64,000 bases of DNA from CAWCDJ01 sp963796485 (GTDB taxonomy: Bacteria > Acidobacteriota > Terriglobia > Bryobacterales > Bryobacteraceae). The stretch is from NCBI GenBank assembly GCA_963796485.1, contig CAWCLV010000004.1:1488001-1552000 (forward strand). The letters are read 5' to 3'. Below the pieces are notes generated by a model. The model did not search any database. It was not told where the DNA came from and was given only the letters and a program-made list of their open reading frames with translations. Positions 44,376-51,793 of the stretch are shown one piece after another. The stretch's first letter is position 1, and each line of letters starts with the position of its first letter. The translations under genes and the position numbers were made by a program.

Positions 44376-44700
44376 GCCCAAGGCTGATTCGTCGGGATCG
44401 CTCGATCTCCTGGTACTCAAGCTCCTCTCGCGGCGTCCTCGCCTTCATGGATATGCCATCATGACCGCGATTCGGACCATCTCGGGCGACGTGCTCCGGG
44501 CCGAAGAAGGTTCGCTGTATCCTGCCCTCCACAGGATGGAGGAGGCCGGCTGGATCCGCGCGGAATGGATCACCAAGGAGAATGGCCGGCGGGCGCGCGT
44601 CTACGAGTTAACCGCGACGGGCAGGAAACAGGTGGAGATCGAGGAATCCCGGTGGCGAGCCGTCACATCGGCCGTCAACCGTGTGCTGAGGTTGGTTTGA
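44374..44700 (+). CDS. PadR-family transcriptional regulator
   Basis: Winged-helix repressor of 108 aa: GSLDLLVLKLLSRRPRLHGYAIM, EEGSLYPALHRMEEAGWI and WITKENGRRARVYELTATGRKQ, the PadR DNA-binding core, with a short C-terminal dimerisation helix. Minimal PadR of the kind paired with ADOP permeases. Starts at ATG 44374 inside a palindrome; its stop is one base before the next permease gene, so it presumably represses itself and that gene, and perhaps the divergent permease. Confidence 0.95.
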   Translation: MPKADSSGSLDLLVLKLLSRRPRLHGYAIMTAIRTISGDVLRAEEGSLYPALHRMEEAGWIRAEWITKENGRRARVYELTATGRKQVEIEESRWRAVTSAVNRVLRLV

Positions 44701-44701
44701 T

Positions 44702-47350
44702 ATGTCGATCTGGTCGAGAATCGCCAACGTATTGAGCAAAAGCCGCACGAGCCGGGAGATCGACGATGAATTCGCGACCCATCTGCAAGAGGCGATGGAC
44801 GAGGGCCGCGACCCGGAGGAGACCCGGCAAGCGTTCGGCTCCGTGCTGCACCTGCGCGAGACGAGCCTCGATCTCCGGCTGATCGGCTGGTTGGATTCGA
44901 TGCGCGCGGATGTAGTCTTCGGCTGGCGGCAGCTTTGGAAGACGAAGGCAACGTCGGCCGTGGCGGTCTTGTCCCTGGGCCTGGCGATTGGCTCCTGTAT
45001 GTCGGCGTTCCGCATCATCGACGCCCTGCTGCTGCGCCCGCTGCCGGTCCGTAACCCGGAGCGGCTATACGCCTTTTACCGCAAGGGCATTGGACCGGAT
45101 GGCAAACCGAGAACCACCGCCAGCGTCGAATACCCTTTGTTCCAGCAGATGCGAGCGGCGGCCGCGAATCAGGCCGGCTTGATCGCCGCTTCCTACGCCT
45201 CCCGGCTGGATCTGACCTACGGCTCGGATGAGGAGACCGAAAAGACGTACGTTCAATACGTCTCCGGTTCTATCTTCGACCAATTCGGTGTAAGCCCCGC
45301 GCTCGGGCGGGTGCTCACGGCGAACGACGACCTCAAGCCGGGAGCGCATCCGGTCGCCGTGCTCTCTTACGATTATTGGGCGCGTCGCTTCGGACGCGAC
45401 CCGAACGTCCTTAGGCGCAGGCTTCATATTGCCGCCGTGGATTATGAGATCGTCGGCGTGGCCGAGCGCGCGTTCACGGGGACCGAGCCAGGTACCATCA
45501 CGGAGGTATTCCTGCCGGCCATGATGAACCAGGCCGTGAGCCAGCCGGGCTCGGCCTGGTTGCGTACATTTATCCAGTTGAAGGCTGGGACCTCGCCCAA
45601 CCAGGTCCGCGACGCCCTGAGTCCGATCGTCCAGGCGTACCAGGAGGAACAGGCGAAAGGGTTCCAAGGGTGGCCGCCAGAGCGCCTGCGGCAATTCCTG
45701 GGCAATCGAGTCGTGATTGAGCCGGCGGCGGCTGGTGTCTCCGGCCTGCAGGATGAGTACCGGGTCGCGCTGGATGCGCTCGCGGTGTTAGTGACCCTGA
45801 TCCTGCTGATTGCTTGCGCCAATCTCGCGAATATCATGATGGCTCAGGCTTCGGCCCGCGGCCGCGAGATGGCCCTGCGTGTCGCCATCGGCGCCGGCCG
45901 CCGGCGGCTGGTGCAACTCGTCCTTGCCGAGAGCGTCCTGATCGCGCTCTGCGGAACTGCGCTGGGGAGCGCGTTTGCGTGGTGGTCCGCGCCGCTGGTC
46001 GTGAGCATGATCAATCCGCCCGACCATCCGGTGCGCCTGGCGCTGCCGGCGGACCTCCGCATCCTCGGTTTCGCGGCGGTGCTTGCGATCGTCGTCACCA
46101 TTCTGTTCGGACTCGGACCCGCCCTGCGGGCCTCCGCCGTTAAGCCTGCCGCTGCGCTCAAAGGAGGAAACGGCCCGACTTCGCGGGCTCGCATCATGCA
46201 TGTGCTGATCGCGGCACAGGTTGCATTCTGTTTCCTGGTGCTCTTCGACACCGGCCTCTTCACGGCCACCTTCGACCGGCTATCGAATCAGCCCGCCGGT
46301 TTCGCCGCGGATGGGGTGGTCAACGTAATCACGGGCGCCCGTCCAGCCCAATCCGTGCTCTTTTGGCAGCAGGTCGCGAACCAGTTACGATCCGTTCCGG
46401 GCGTCGAAATGGCGGCATTGGCGGATTTTCCTCCGCTGAGCGGCTCCATGCAGGGCGGCTTCGTCGCGGTCAACGGAGGAACGCCGGGCGGCGCACTGGT
46501 GAGATTCCTGTCGGTCTCGCCCGGCTGGTTCGGTACCATGAAAATCCCGCTTCTCGGCGGCAGAGATTTTGGAGAGAGCGACTCCTCGCCGGGGGTTGCG
46601 ATTATCAACCAGACTTTCGCCAACCTGTACTTTAACGGCGGGAGCCCTATCGGCAGGAGCTTCGACACGAATCGGGACCATGGGATGCGCTGCCGGATTA
46701 TGGGCGTAGTGCGCGATTCGCGCTATAGCGAGATGCGCGGACCCATACCACCCGTCGTCTATCTGCCATTTCGAAAAGTCGACGCGAACGGCCGGTTCGG
46801 AACAACGAGCAGCGCCGCACTGGTCGTGCGGATCAGCGGTCCGAATCCGCTCGCACTGGGGCCAGTTCTGCGGCGGCAGGTCAATCGCGCCCGGCCGGGC
46901 TTTCTGGTCGGCAGTATCGTGCCGGAGACGGAACTGGTGGAACAGCAGACGATCCGGGAGCGGCTGCTCGCCATGCTGGCTTCCTTTTTCGCCGCCGTGG
47001 GCCTGCTATTGGCGGGAATCGGCCTTTACGGTGTGATGGACTATTCGATCCTGCAGCGACGCCGGGAGATCGGGATTCGAATCGCGATTGGAGCTCCAGC
47101 CCGCGATACTGTCCGGCGCGCCACCATGGACGGATTGGCAATGGTGCTGGCGGGCGGGGTGATCGGGCTGGCGCTTGCGTTTCTCTCCATGCGCTATATC
47201 GAATCACTACTTTACCAGGTGAAAGCCACTGAGCCCACGCGTTTGATTGCCCCGGCATCGATCTTATTCGCGGCGGCGCTGCTGGCGTCCGCTCCCGCCG
47301 CGATCCGTGCCCTGCGAATCGACCCGGTTGAGATGCTGCGTGCGGAGTAG
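44702..47350 (+). CDS. ADOP-family duplicated ABC permease with N-terminal extension
   Basis: 882 aa. Begins with a ~70-residue cytoplasmic helical domain (REIDDEFATHLQEAMDEGRDPEETRQAFG) absent from the divergent paralogue, then MacB-like halves: TM ~85-108, PCD domain with VLSYDYWARRFGRDPNVLRRRLHI, TM cluster with ANIMMAQASARGREMALRVAIGAGRRRLVQ, a second PCD region with FANLYFNGGSPIGRSFD and final TMs with RRREIGIRIAIGAPARD, ending ALRIDPVEMLRAE. Co-transcribed with padR (1-nt gap). Substrate unknown; related systems are thought to export peptides or antimicrobials. Confidence 0.94.
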   Translation: MSIWSRIANVLSKSRTSREIDDEFATHLQEAMDEGRDPEETRQAFGSVLHLRETSLDLRLIGWLDSMRADVVFGWRQLWKTKATSAVAVLSLGLAIGSCMSAFRIIDALLLRPLPVRNPERLYAFYRKGIGPDGKPRTTASVEYPLFQQMRAAAANQAGLIAASYASRLDLTYGSDEETEKTYVQYVSGSIFDQFGVSPALGRVLTANDDLKPGAHPVAVLSYDYWARRFGRDPNVLRRRLHIAAVDYEIVGVAERAFTGTEPGTITEVFLPAMMNQAVSQPGSAWLRTFIQLKAGTSPNQVRDALSPIVQAYQEEQAKGFQGWPPERLRQFLGNRVVIEPAAAGVSGLQDEYRVALDALAVLVTLILLIACANLANIMMAQASARGREMALRVAIGAGRRRLVQLVLAESVLIALCGTALGSAFAWWSAPLVVSMINPPDHPVRLALPADLRILGFAAVLAIVVTILFGLGPALRASAVKPAAALKGGNGPTSRARIMHVLIAAQVAFCFLVLFDTGLFTATFDRLSNQPAGFAADGVVNVITGARPAQSVLFWQQVANQLRSVPGVEMAALADFPPLSGSMQGGFVAVNGGTPGGALVRFLSVSPGWFGTMKIPLLGGRDFGESDSSPGVAIINQTFANLYFNGGSPIGRSFDTNRDHGMRCRIMGVVRDSRYSEMRGPIPPVVYLPFRKVDANGRFGTTSSAALVVRISGPNPLALGPVLRRQVNRARPGFLVGSIVPETELVEQQTIRERLLAMLASFFAAVGLLLAGIGLYGVMDYSILQRRREIGIRIAIGAPARDTVRRATMDGLAMVLAGGVIGLALAFLSMRYIESLLYQVKATEPTRLIAPASILFAAALLASAPAAIRALRIDPVEMLRAE

Positions 47351-47413
47351 GTAACGCCGGGCTCGCGAAATCCGGCTCCAGCGATACCCCGTAGTGGCGG
47401 TGGCTTATCCGGC

Positions 47414-47419
47414 TACAAT
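47414..47419 (+). promoter_or_regulatory. -10 box TACAAT of the ECF sigma gene
   Basis: TACAAT five bases before TTG 47425, implying a leaderless TTG-initiated transcript. Confidence 0.5.
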
Positions 47420-47424
47420 TAAAT

Positions 47425-48111
47425 TTGGAACACCGAATTCTGGATCGACAGGGCGAGACTGAGCTGGCGCGCGCATTAATCGCCGGCGAATCCGAGGCGT
47501 TCGAGCGTTTTGTCGAGCACTTCCGATCGAAAATCTTTCACTATAGCTGGCTGATGTGCGGCCGGCCGGAAGACGCCGAGGAGGTCGCCCAGGAGACTCT
47601 CCTTAAAGCGTTCGAGAACATCGACCAGCTCAGGGACCCGGAGAAGGTTCGCGCCTGGATCTTCCGCGTAGCGAAGAATGCGTGCCTTATGCAGCGGCGG
47701 CGCAGCGTCTTCGCCCCTACGCAGGAAATGTCCATCGACGATATGCCGCCGGGGGTGGAGATCCGCGGCGACGAGCCTCCGCCGGAAGCCGAGTACCTGA
47801 CTTCGGAGCTTCGCGCCGTCGTGGACCGGGCCGTTGCCGAGCTGCCGGTGACCTATCGCGCCGTGGTGCTGCTGCGGGATCTGGAGGAGCTCTCCACCGA
47901 CGATGTGGCCCAGATTCTGGATCTGAGTCACGACGTAATCAAGACGCGTCTGCACCGCGGCCGTCAGGCGATGCGGCAGAAGCTCGACTGCTATCTGCAC
48001 AACCGCTGCCTGGACGACCAGCCGAGCCCGAGCCCCGCGCCGTTGACGCGTAAAGAACGGGAATCGCTGCTGGCCATCTGGAAAAAAGCAGGCCGGGCGC
48101 CGGTACAGTGA
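47425..48111 (+). CDS. ECF-type RNA polymerase sigma factor
   Basis: 228 aa. Region 2: EAFERFVEHFRSKIFHYSWLMCGRPEDAEEVAQETLLKAFENI and KVRAWIFRVAKNACLMQRRR. A linker with acidic/Pro residues follows, then region 4: LPVTYRAVVLLRDLEELSTDDVAQILDLSHDVIKTRLHRGR. A C-terminal ~35-residue Pro/Lys tail continues beyond the usual end. TTG 47425 is the start; no in-frame ATG precedes region 2. No zinc-finger anti-sigma gene follows; instead a membrane polyferredoxin starts 57 nt downstream, so regulation may be redox linked or through the tail (inference). Confidence 0.93.
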   Translation: MEHRILDRQGETELARALIAGESEAFERFVEHFRSKIFHYSWLMCGRPEDAEEVAQETLLKAFENIDQLRDPEKVRAWIFRVAKNACLMQRRRSVFAPTQEMSIDDMPPGVEIRGDEPPPEAEYLTSELRAVVDRAVAELPVTYRAVVLLRDLEELSTDDVAQILDLSHDVIKTRLHRGRQAMRQKLDCYLHNRCLDDQPSPSPAPLTRKERESLLAIWKKAGRAPVQ

Positions 48112-48168
48112 CCTGAGTCACAGCCGCGGCGGCATCAGGAGCTTACGCTGGCGTTAGAGGGACTCAAA

Positions 48169-49215
48169 ATGGCCGCGATCGCCGCACCGTCGGGACCTCC
48201 CCGGAAGAAGCTGCAAAAACGCGCCGGTCCGGACCGTTCCCAGGCGCTGCGGCACGGGATTCAGCTCGGCTTTTTGGCGCTGAACGTTTGGATCGCGGTC
48301 GAGTTCTACCTGTTTGTCAGGTTTTACGAGACGGGCGGGCATTCCGTATGGGCGGGGCGGCCCCCGGGAGTCGAAGGCTGGCTGCCCATCGCGGCGCTCA
48401 TGAACTTGAAGGTGCTGCTCCTCACGGGCCGAATGCCGGCGGTCCACGCGGCGGGCATGTTTCTACTGTTGGCGTTCCTTGCCGCTTCCTGGCTCTTCCG
48501 CAAGAGCTTCTGCGGCTGGCTTTGCCCCGTGGGCACGGTTTCGGAATGGCTCTGGCGGCTGGGGCGCCGGCTCTTCCGCCGCAATTTCCGCCTTCCACGC
48601 GCTTTGGACATCGCCCTGCGCAGCCTGAAGTACGTTTTGCTCGGCCTGTTCCTGTTCGCGGTGGGCTCGATGTCGGTCGGAGCGATCCGGGCGTTCCTGG
48701 AAGGGCCGTACGGCCTCGTGGACGACGTCAAGATGCTGAATTTCTTCCGCTACCTCGGCATCGGCGGCGGCCTCGTGGTGGTTGGACTGGTGGCGGCTTC
48801 GTTATTCGTTCAGAATTTCTGGTGCCGTTACCTTTGCCCCTACGGAGCCCTGATGGGCCTGGCAGCGCTCGCCAGCCCGCTGCGCATCCGGCGCGACGAA
48901 TCGCTGTGCATCGACTGCGCCAAGTGCGCCAAAGCGTGCCCTTCGGCTCTCCCGGTGGACCGGCTGGTCACCATCCGCTCGGCCGAATGTACCGGATGCC
49001 TGCAATGCGTGGCCGAGTGCCCTGCATCCGGAGCTCTGTTCCTCGCGGCGCCCCGGAAACGCCGGGTGCCCGCCTGGGCGGTCGCGGCGGGCGCGCTGAT
49101 TCTCTTCGCGGGAGCCTGCGGCTATGCGCGCTGGACGGGCCACTGGCGGACGGACCTCCCCGGCAGCACCTATTTCGAACTGATCCCCCACGCGAACGAG
49201 TTCACGCACCCGTAA
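48169..49215 (+). CDS. Membrane-bound 4Fe-4S polyferredoxin (NapH/CcoG/NosR-like)
   Basis: Integral-membrane electron-transfer protein of 348 aa. About five TM segments (~30-50, 100-112, 155-175, 200-222, 300-318) with cytoplasmic metal-site loops SFCGWLCPVGTVSEW and FWCRYLCPYGALMG, then two ferredoxin clusters CIDCAKCAKACP and CTGCLQCVAECP. No catalytic partner (Nap, Nos, Cco) lies nearby. Downstream of the sigma factor on the same strand and probably co-transcribed; its last 14 bases overlap the convergent ankyrin gene. Confidence 0.92.
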   Translation: MAAIAAPSGPPRKKLQKRAGPDRSQALRHGIQLGFLALNVWIAVEFYLFVRFYETGGHSVWAGRPPGVEGWLPIAALMNLKVLLLTGRMPAVHAAGMFLLLAFLAASWLFRKSFCGWLCPVGTVSEWLWRLGRRLFRRNFRLPRALDIALRSLKYVLLGLFLFAVGSMSVGAIRAFLEGPYGLVDDVKMLNFFRYLGIGGGLVVVGLVAASLFVQNFWCRYLCPYGALMGLAALASPLRIRRDESLCIDCAKCAKACPSALPVDRLVTIRSAECTGCLQCVAECPASGALFLAAPRKRRVPAWAVAAGALILFAGACGYARWTGHWRTDLPGSTYFELIPHANEFTHP

Positions 49216-50818
49216 GGTGCCGGTTCAGCAGCTCCACAATTTCCGGATGCCCGCGGCGCGTCGCCCACGCGAGCGGAGCGGCCCACGGCGGGTCATCCGG
49301 GTGGCTGGCCCTGGCGCCGCGCTCCAGGAGGAGTTCGGCCACCGCAACGCTCCCGAACCGGGCGGCCCAGCCGAGCGGCCTCGAGCAGAGCTCTTCGTCG
49401 CGCGCCTCCAGATCCGCTCCGTGATCCAGAAATAGCGCTGCGTTTGCGGCGTCGTTGCCGCGGGCAAAGCGATGCAGCGGCGTGATATGAAGCCAATCCG
49501 CCTGGTTCGGGCTCATTCCCCGCGCGAAAAGCAGTTCGCTCAGCGCACGGCTTTCGATCCCCGGCGGAATCATGCGGCCGGGAAGCCCGGGCTGGTATCG
49601 CAGCATCAGGCGGACAAAGTCCTCGTGGCCGTTTTCCGCGGCGCTGGTCAGGGCCTCCGGATCGTTTGCCAAAGCAGGGTTGGCGGCGAAGACCGCCGCC
49701 GCGGTCCGGACGTCGCCATAGTAGGCCAGCATCGGCACCGGCCGGGCGGCGCCGTATGAGGCCAGTAATTCCGCCATTTTCTCGTCTTCGTGGAGGATAG
49801 CGATGCTCAAGCAGTCTGCCGAGCTTTCCATCTCGCCATTGGGGTAGGCCCCGTGTTCCAGCAGGAGTTTCGCCACCTCGAAGTGTCCGGCGGAAACGGC
49901 GGCATGAAGCGCGGCGCCGTGCGGGGCCATGCCTTCCTCCCGCAGGTTGGGGTCGGCGCCGCGGGCCAGCAGAAGCTTCACGATTTCCAGGTGCCCCCGG
50001 GCCGCCGCATTGCGCAGGGGCGAGCCCGAGCCCAGGTAGTACGTCACGTAATCGGAGACACGGTTCGCCAGCCCGGGATCGCGGTCGAGCCACTCGCGCA
50101 CGGCCTCGAGGTCCCCCATGTGTGTGGCGGTGAAGATATCGAGCGTGGCGCCGCGCGCGAGCAGGTGCGAAAGGACAGCCTGGGGAGTCGCGGCATCCTT
50201 CGGCACATCGCGCCGGCCCCGGTAATGGTAATCCCCGTTGAAGAGATGAATCGGGCGGGCACCGTCGAAACGGCGCGCGTGGATGTCGGCACCCCGGCTG
50301 AGAAGGTGGTCGATCAGATCGATCTGGCGGCTCATCACGGCCCAGTGGATGGGCTGGTTCGATCGCTCGTCGCCGGCGTGGAGCAGATCGGGGGATCGGT
50401 CGAGCAGCGCGCGAACGCCCCCTGTATCGCGTTCCCGAATGGCGGCGGCCACGGCATTCCCCTTCGCGGACGCGTTGCAGGTCGCGACGAGAAATCCCCG
50501 GAGCAGATCCTCCATTTCCCGGTATCCGCGATCGCGCGCTATATCGAGAAGGGTGTCGGGGACCGGCAGCGTAAAGGGATCGGCGCCGTGAATGAGCAGG
50601 AACTGCACGACATCGATCCGGTTCTCGCGCACGGCGAAGTGGAGCGGGGTCCTGTACCCGTGCCGGCACCGCACCAGCGACGGGTCAGCCTGGACCAGAT
50701 GCCGGAGCGCTCCCAGGTCGCCCCCGATGGCCGCGCGGAACATATACCACACGTTAACGCCGGTCCCCGGGGACCACAGCAGGGGTTCGTCGCGCTGCAA
50801 CGCCTCGGGCCTGATCAT
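49202..50818 (-). CDS. Ankyrin-repeat protein
   Basis: Soluble protein of 538 aa made almost entirely of ankyrin repeats (about 12-14), e.g. YRTPLHFAVRENRIDVVQFLLIHGADP, NQPIHWAVMSRQIDLIDHLLSRGADI, LRNAAARGHLEIVKLLLARGADPN, ALHAAVSAGHFEVAKLLLEHGAYPN and LAWATRRGHPEIVELL. No signal peptide or enzymatic domain; likely a protein-binding scaffold. ATG 50818 is 6 nt after a TAAACT box. Converges on the polyferredoxin gene with a 14-bp overlap. Confidence 0.93.
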   Translation of the reverse strand: MIRPEALQRDEPLLWSPGTGVNVWYMFRAAIGGDLGALRHLVQADPSLVRCRHGYRTPLHFAVRENRIDVVQFLLIHGADPFTLPVPDTLLDIARDRGYREMEDLLRGFLVATCNASAKGNAVAAAIRERDTGGVRALLDRSPDLLHAGDERSNQPIHWAVMSRQIDLIDHLLSRGADIHARRFDGARPIHLFNGDYHYRGRRDVPKDAATPQAVLSHLLARGATLDIFTATHMGDLEAVREWLDRDPGLANRVSDYVTYYLGSGSPLRNAAARGHLEIVKLLLARGADPNLREEGMAPHGAALHAAVSAGHFEVAKLLLEHGAYPNGEMESSADCLSIAILHEDEKMAELLASYGAARPVPMLAYYGDVRTAAAVFAANPALANDPEALTSAAENGHEDFVRLMLRYQPGLPGRMIPPGIESRALSELLFARGMSPNQADWLHITPLHRFARGNDAANAALFLDHGADLEARDEELCSRPLGWAARFGSVAVAELLLERGARASHPDDPPWAAPLAWATRRGHPEIVELLNRHLTGA

Positions 50819-50824
50819 GGCGAT

Positions 50825-50830
50825 AGTTTA
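50825..50830 (-). promoter_or_regulatory. -10 box TAAACT of the ankyrin gene
   Basis: Minus-strand TAAACT followed by 6 nt and the ATG. Confidence 0.4.
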
Positions 50831-50846
50831 ATCCGTCGGTCGCGAA

Positions 50847-51701
50847 TTAGTGCGGCGAGGTTTCCACCGGCAGCTCCGAACGGCGGCTCCACTCCTGAAA
50901 CGAACCGTCGTAAAGGCGTGCGTCGAGCCCGAGGTATCGCGCAACGAAATACAGCACCGTGGCCTGCTGCCCGATGTGGCAGTAGGTTACGGTGGTCCGG
51001 GCGGCCATCATGCGGCGCAGGTCCTGTTCAGGCTTGAGCCTGCCGTGCTCGTCGAAAACCGTCGGGTAGGGGATGTTGCGGGCGCCGGGGATGTGGCCGG
51101 CGCGCGGCATGGCGCCCGCGCTTGCGCCGCTATAGAACTCCGGCGTGCGCGCATCGAGCAGCTGAATTTTTGGGTCCCGCAGGTGGTCGCGCACCCAATC
51201 GGCCGTAACCACCCGGCCGGGCGCGGGGTGGGGCGTGAACGCGCCGGATGCAGGTGGAGGCGCTTCCGTACTGACCGGCTTTCCTTCCGCTCGCCATACA
51301 CTCAGGCCGCCATCCAGCAGGGCCGCCCGATCGCCGAGCCCCAGGTAGTCCAGCGTGAACCAGACGCGGGTCGCGGACTGCACGGAAGCATTGCCTGCGT
51401 AGACCACGACCCGGCTGCGGTCGGTGACGCCCAGGCGCGCGAACGCCTGCTCCAGCGCCGCAACCGGCGGCAATTGAAGCCGCAGCCCCTCGCCATCCGT
51501 GATGCTGATATCCGCGAGCGTGACCAGCCGCGCGCCGGGAATGTGGCCGGCCTCGTAATCGGCCTTGGAGCCGGTGTGCAGGACGACCACCGAATCGTCG
51601 TGAAGATGCGAGGAGAGCCAGTCAGCCGAAACCAGCAGGGAAAGGTGCGGAATTTGAGCCATAGCCAGAACCGCGGCAAATTTCACCCAGAAGAATCTCA
51701 T
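50847..51701 (-). CDS. Tandem-rhodanese sulfurtransferase, exported
   Basis: 284 aa with an N-terminal hydrophobic leader (FFWVKFAAVLAMAQ). Two rhodanese domains: the first (VSADWLSSHLHDDSVVVLH; GHIPGARLV) has VVVYAGNASVQSA, with no Cys at the active-site position; the second (VTADWVRDHLRDPKIQLLDARTPEFY) has the catalytic Cys in TYCHIGQQATVLYF. This inactive-active pairing is usual for thiosulfate:cyanide and 3-mercaptopyruvate sulfurtransferases. ATG 51701 lies 5 nt after a CATAAT box. Confidence 0.93.
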   Translation of the reverse strand: MRFFWVKFAAVLAMAQIPHLSLLVSADWLSSHLHDDSVVVLHTGSKADYEAGHIPGARLVTLADISITDGEGLRLQLPPVAALEQAFARLGVTDRSRVVVYAGNASVQSATRVWFTLDYLGLGDRAALLDGGLSVWRAEGKPVSTEAPPPASGAFTPHPAPGRVVTADWVRDHLRDPKIQLLDARTPEFYSGASAGAMPRAGHIPGARNIPYPTVFDEHGRLKPEQDLRRMMAARTTVTYCHIGQQATVLYFVARYLGLDARLYDGSFQEWSRRSELPVETSPH

Positions 51702-51706
51702 GTCTT

Positions 51707-51712
51707 ATTATG
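51707..51712 (-). promoter_or_regulatory. -10 box CATAAT of the rhodanese gene
   Basis: Minus-strand CATAAT, five bases before the ATG; divergent from the receptor promoter at 51732. Confidence 0.45.
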
Positions 51713-51731
51713 TCGAACTCGGAGTTAGCGA

Positions 51732-51737
51732 TATAAT
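51732..51737 (+). promoter_or_regulatory. -10 box TATAAT of TonB receptor 2
   Basis: Perfect TATAAT; start site predicted near 51744, a leader of about 50 nt with a strong SD (AAGGGGGAAG, 51783-51792) just before ATG 51794. Confidence 0.6.
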
Positions 51738-51793
51738 CCTTACCCAGGGGTTAAGAATCTAGCCAACTTGGTTGTCTTTTTAAGGGGGAAGCG

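Noticed and set aside
48112..48168. Search for an anti-sigma gene after the ECF sigma factor
   Set aside because: Only 57 nt are available before the polyferredoxin; no reading frame of adequate size.
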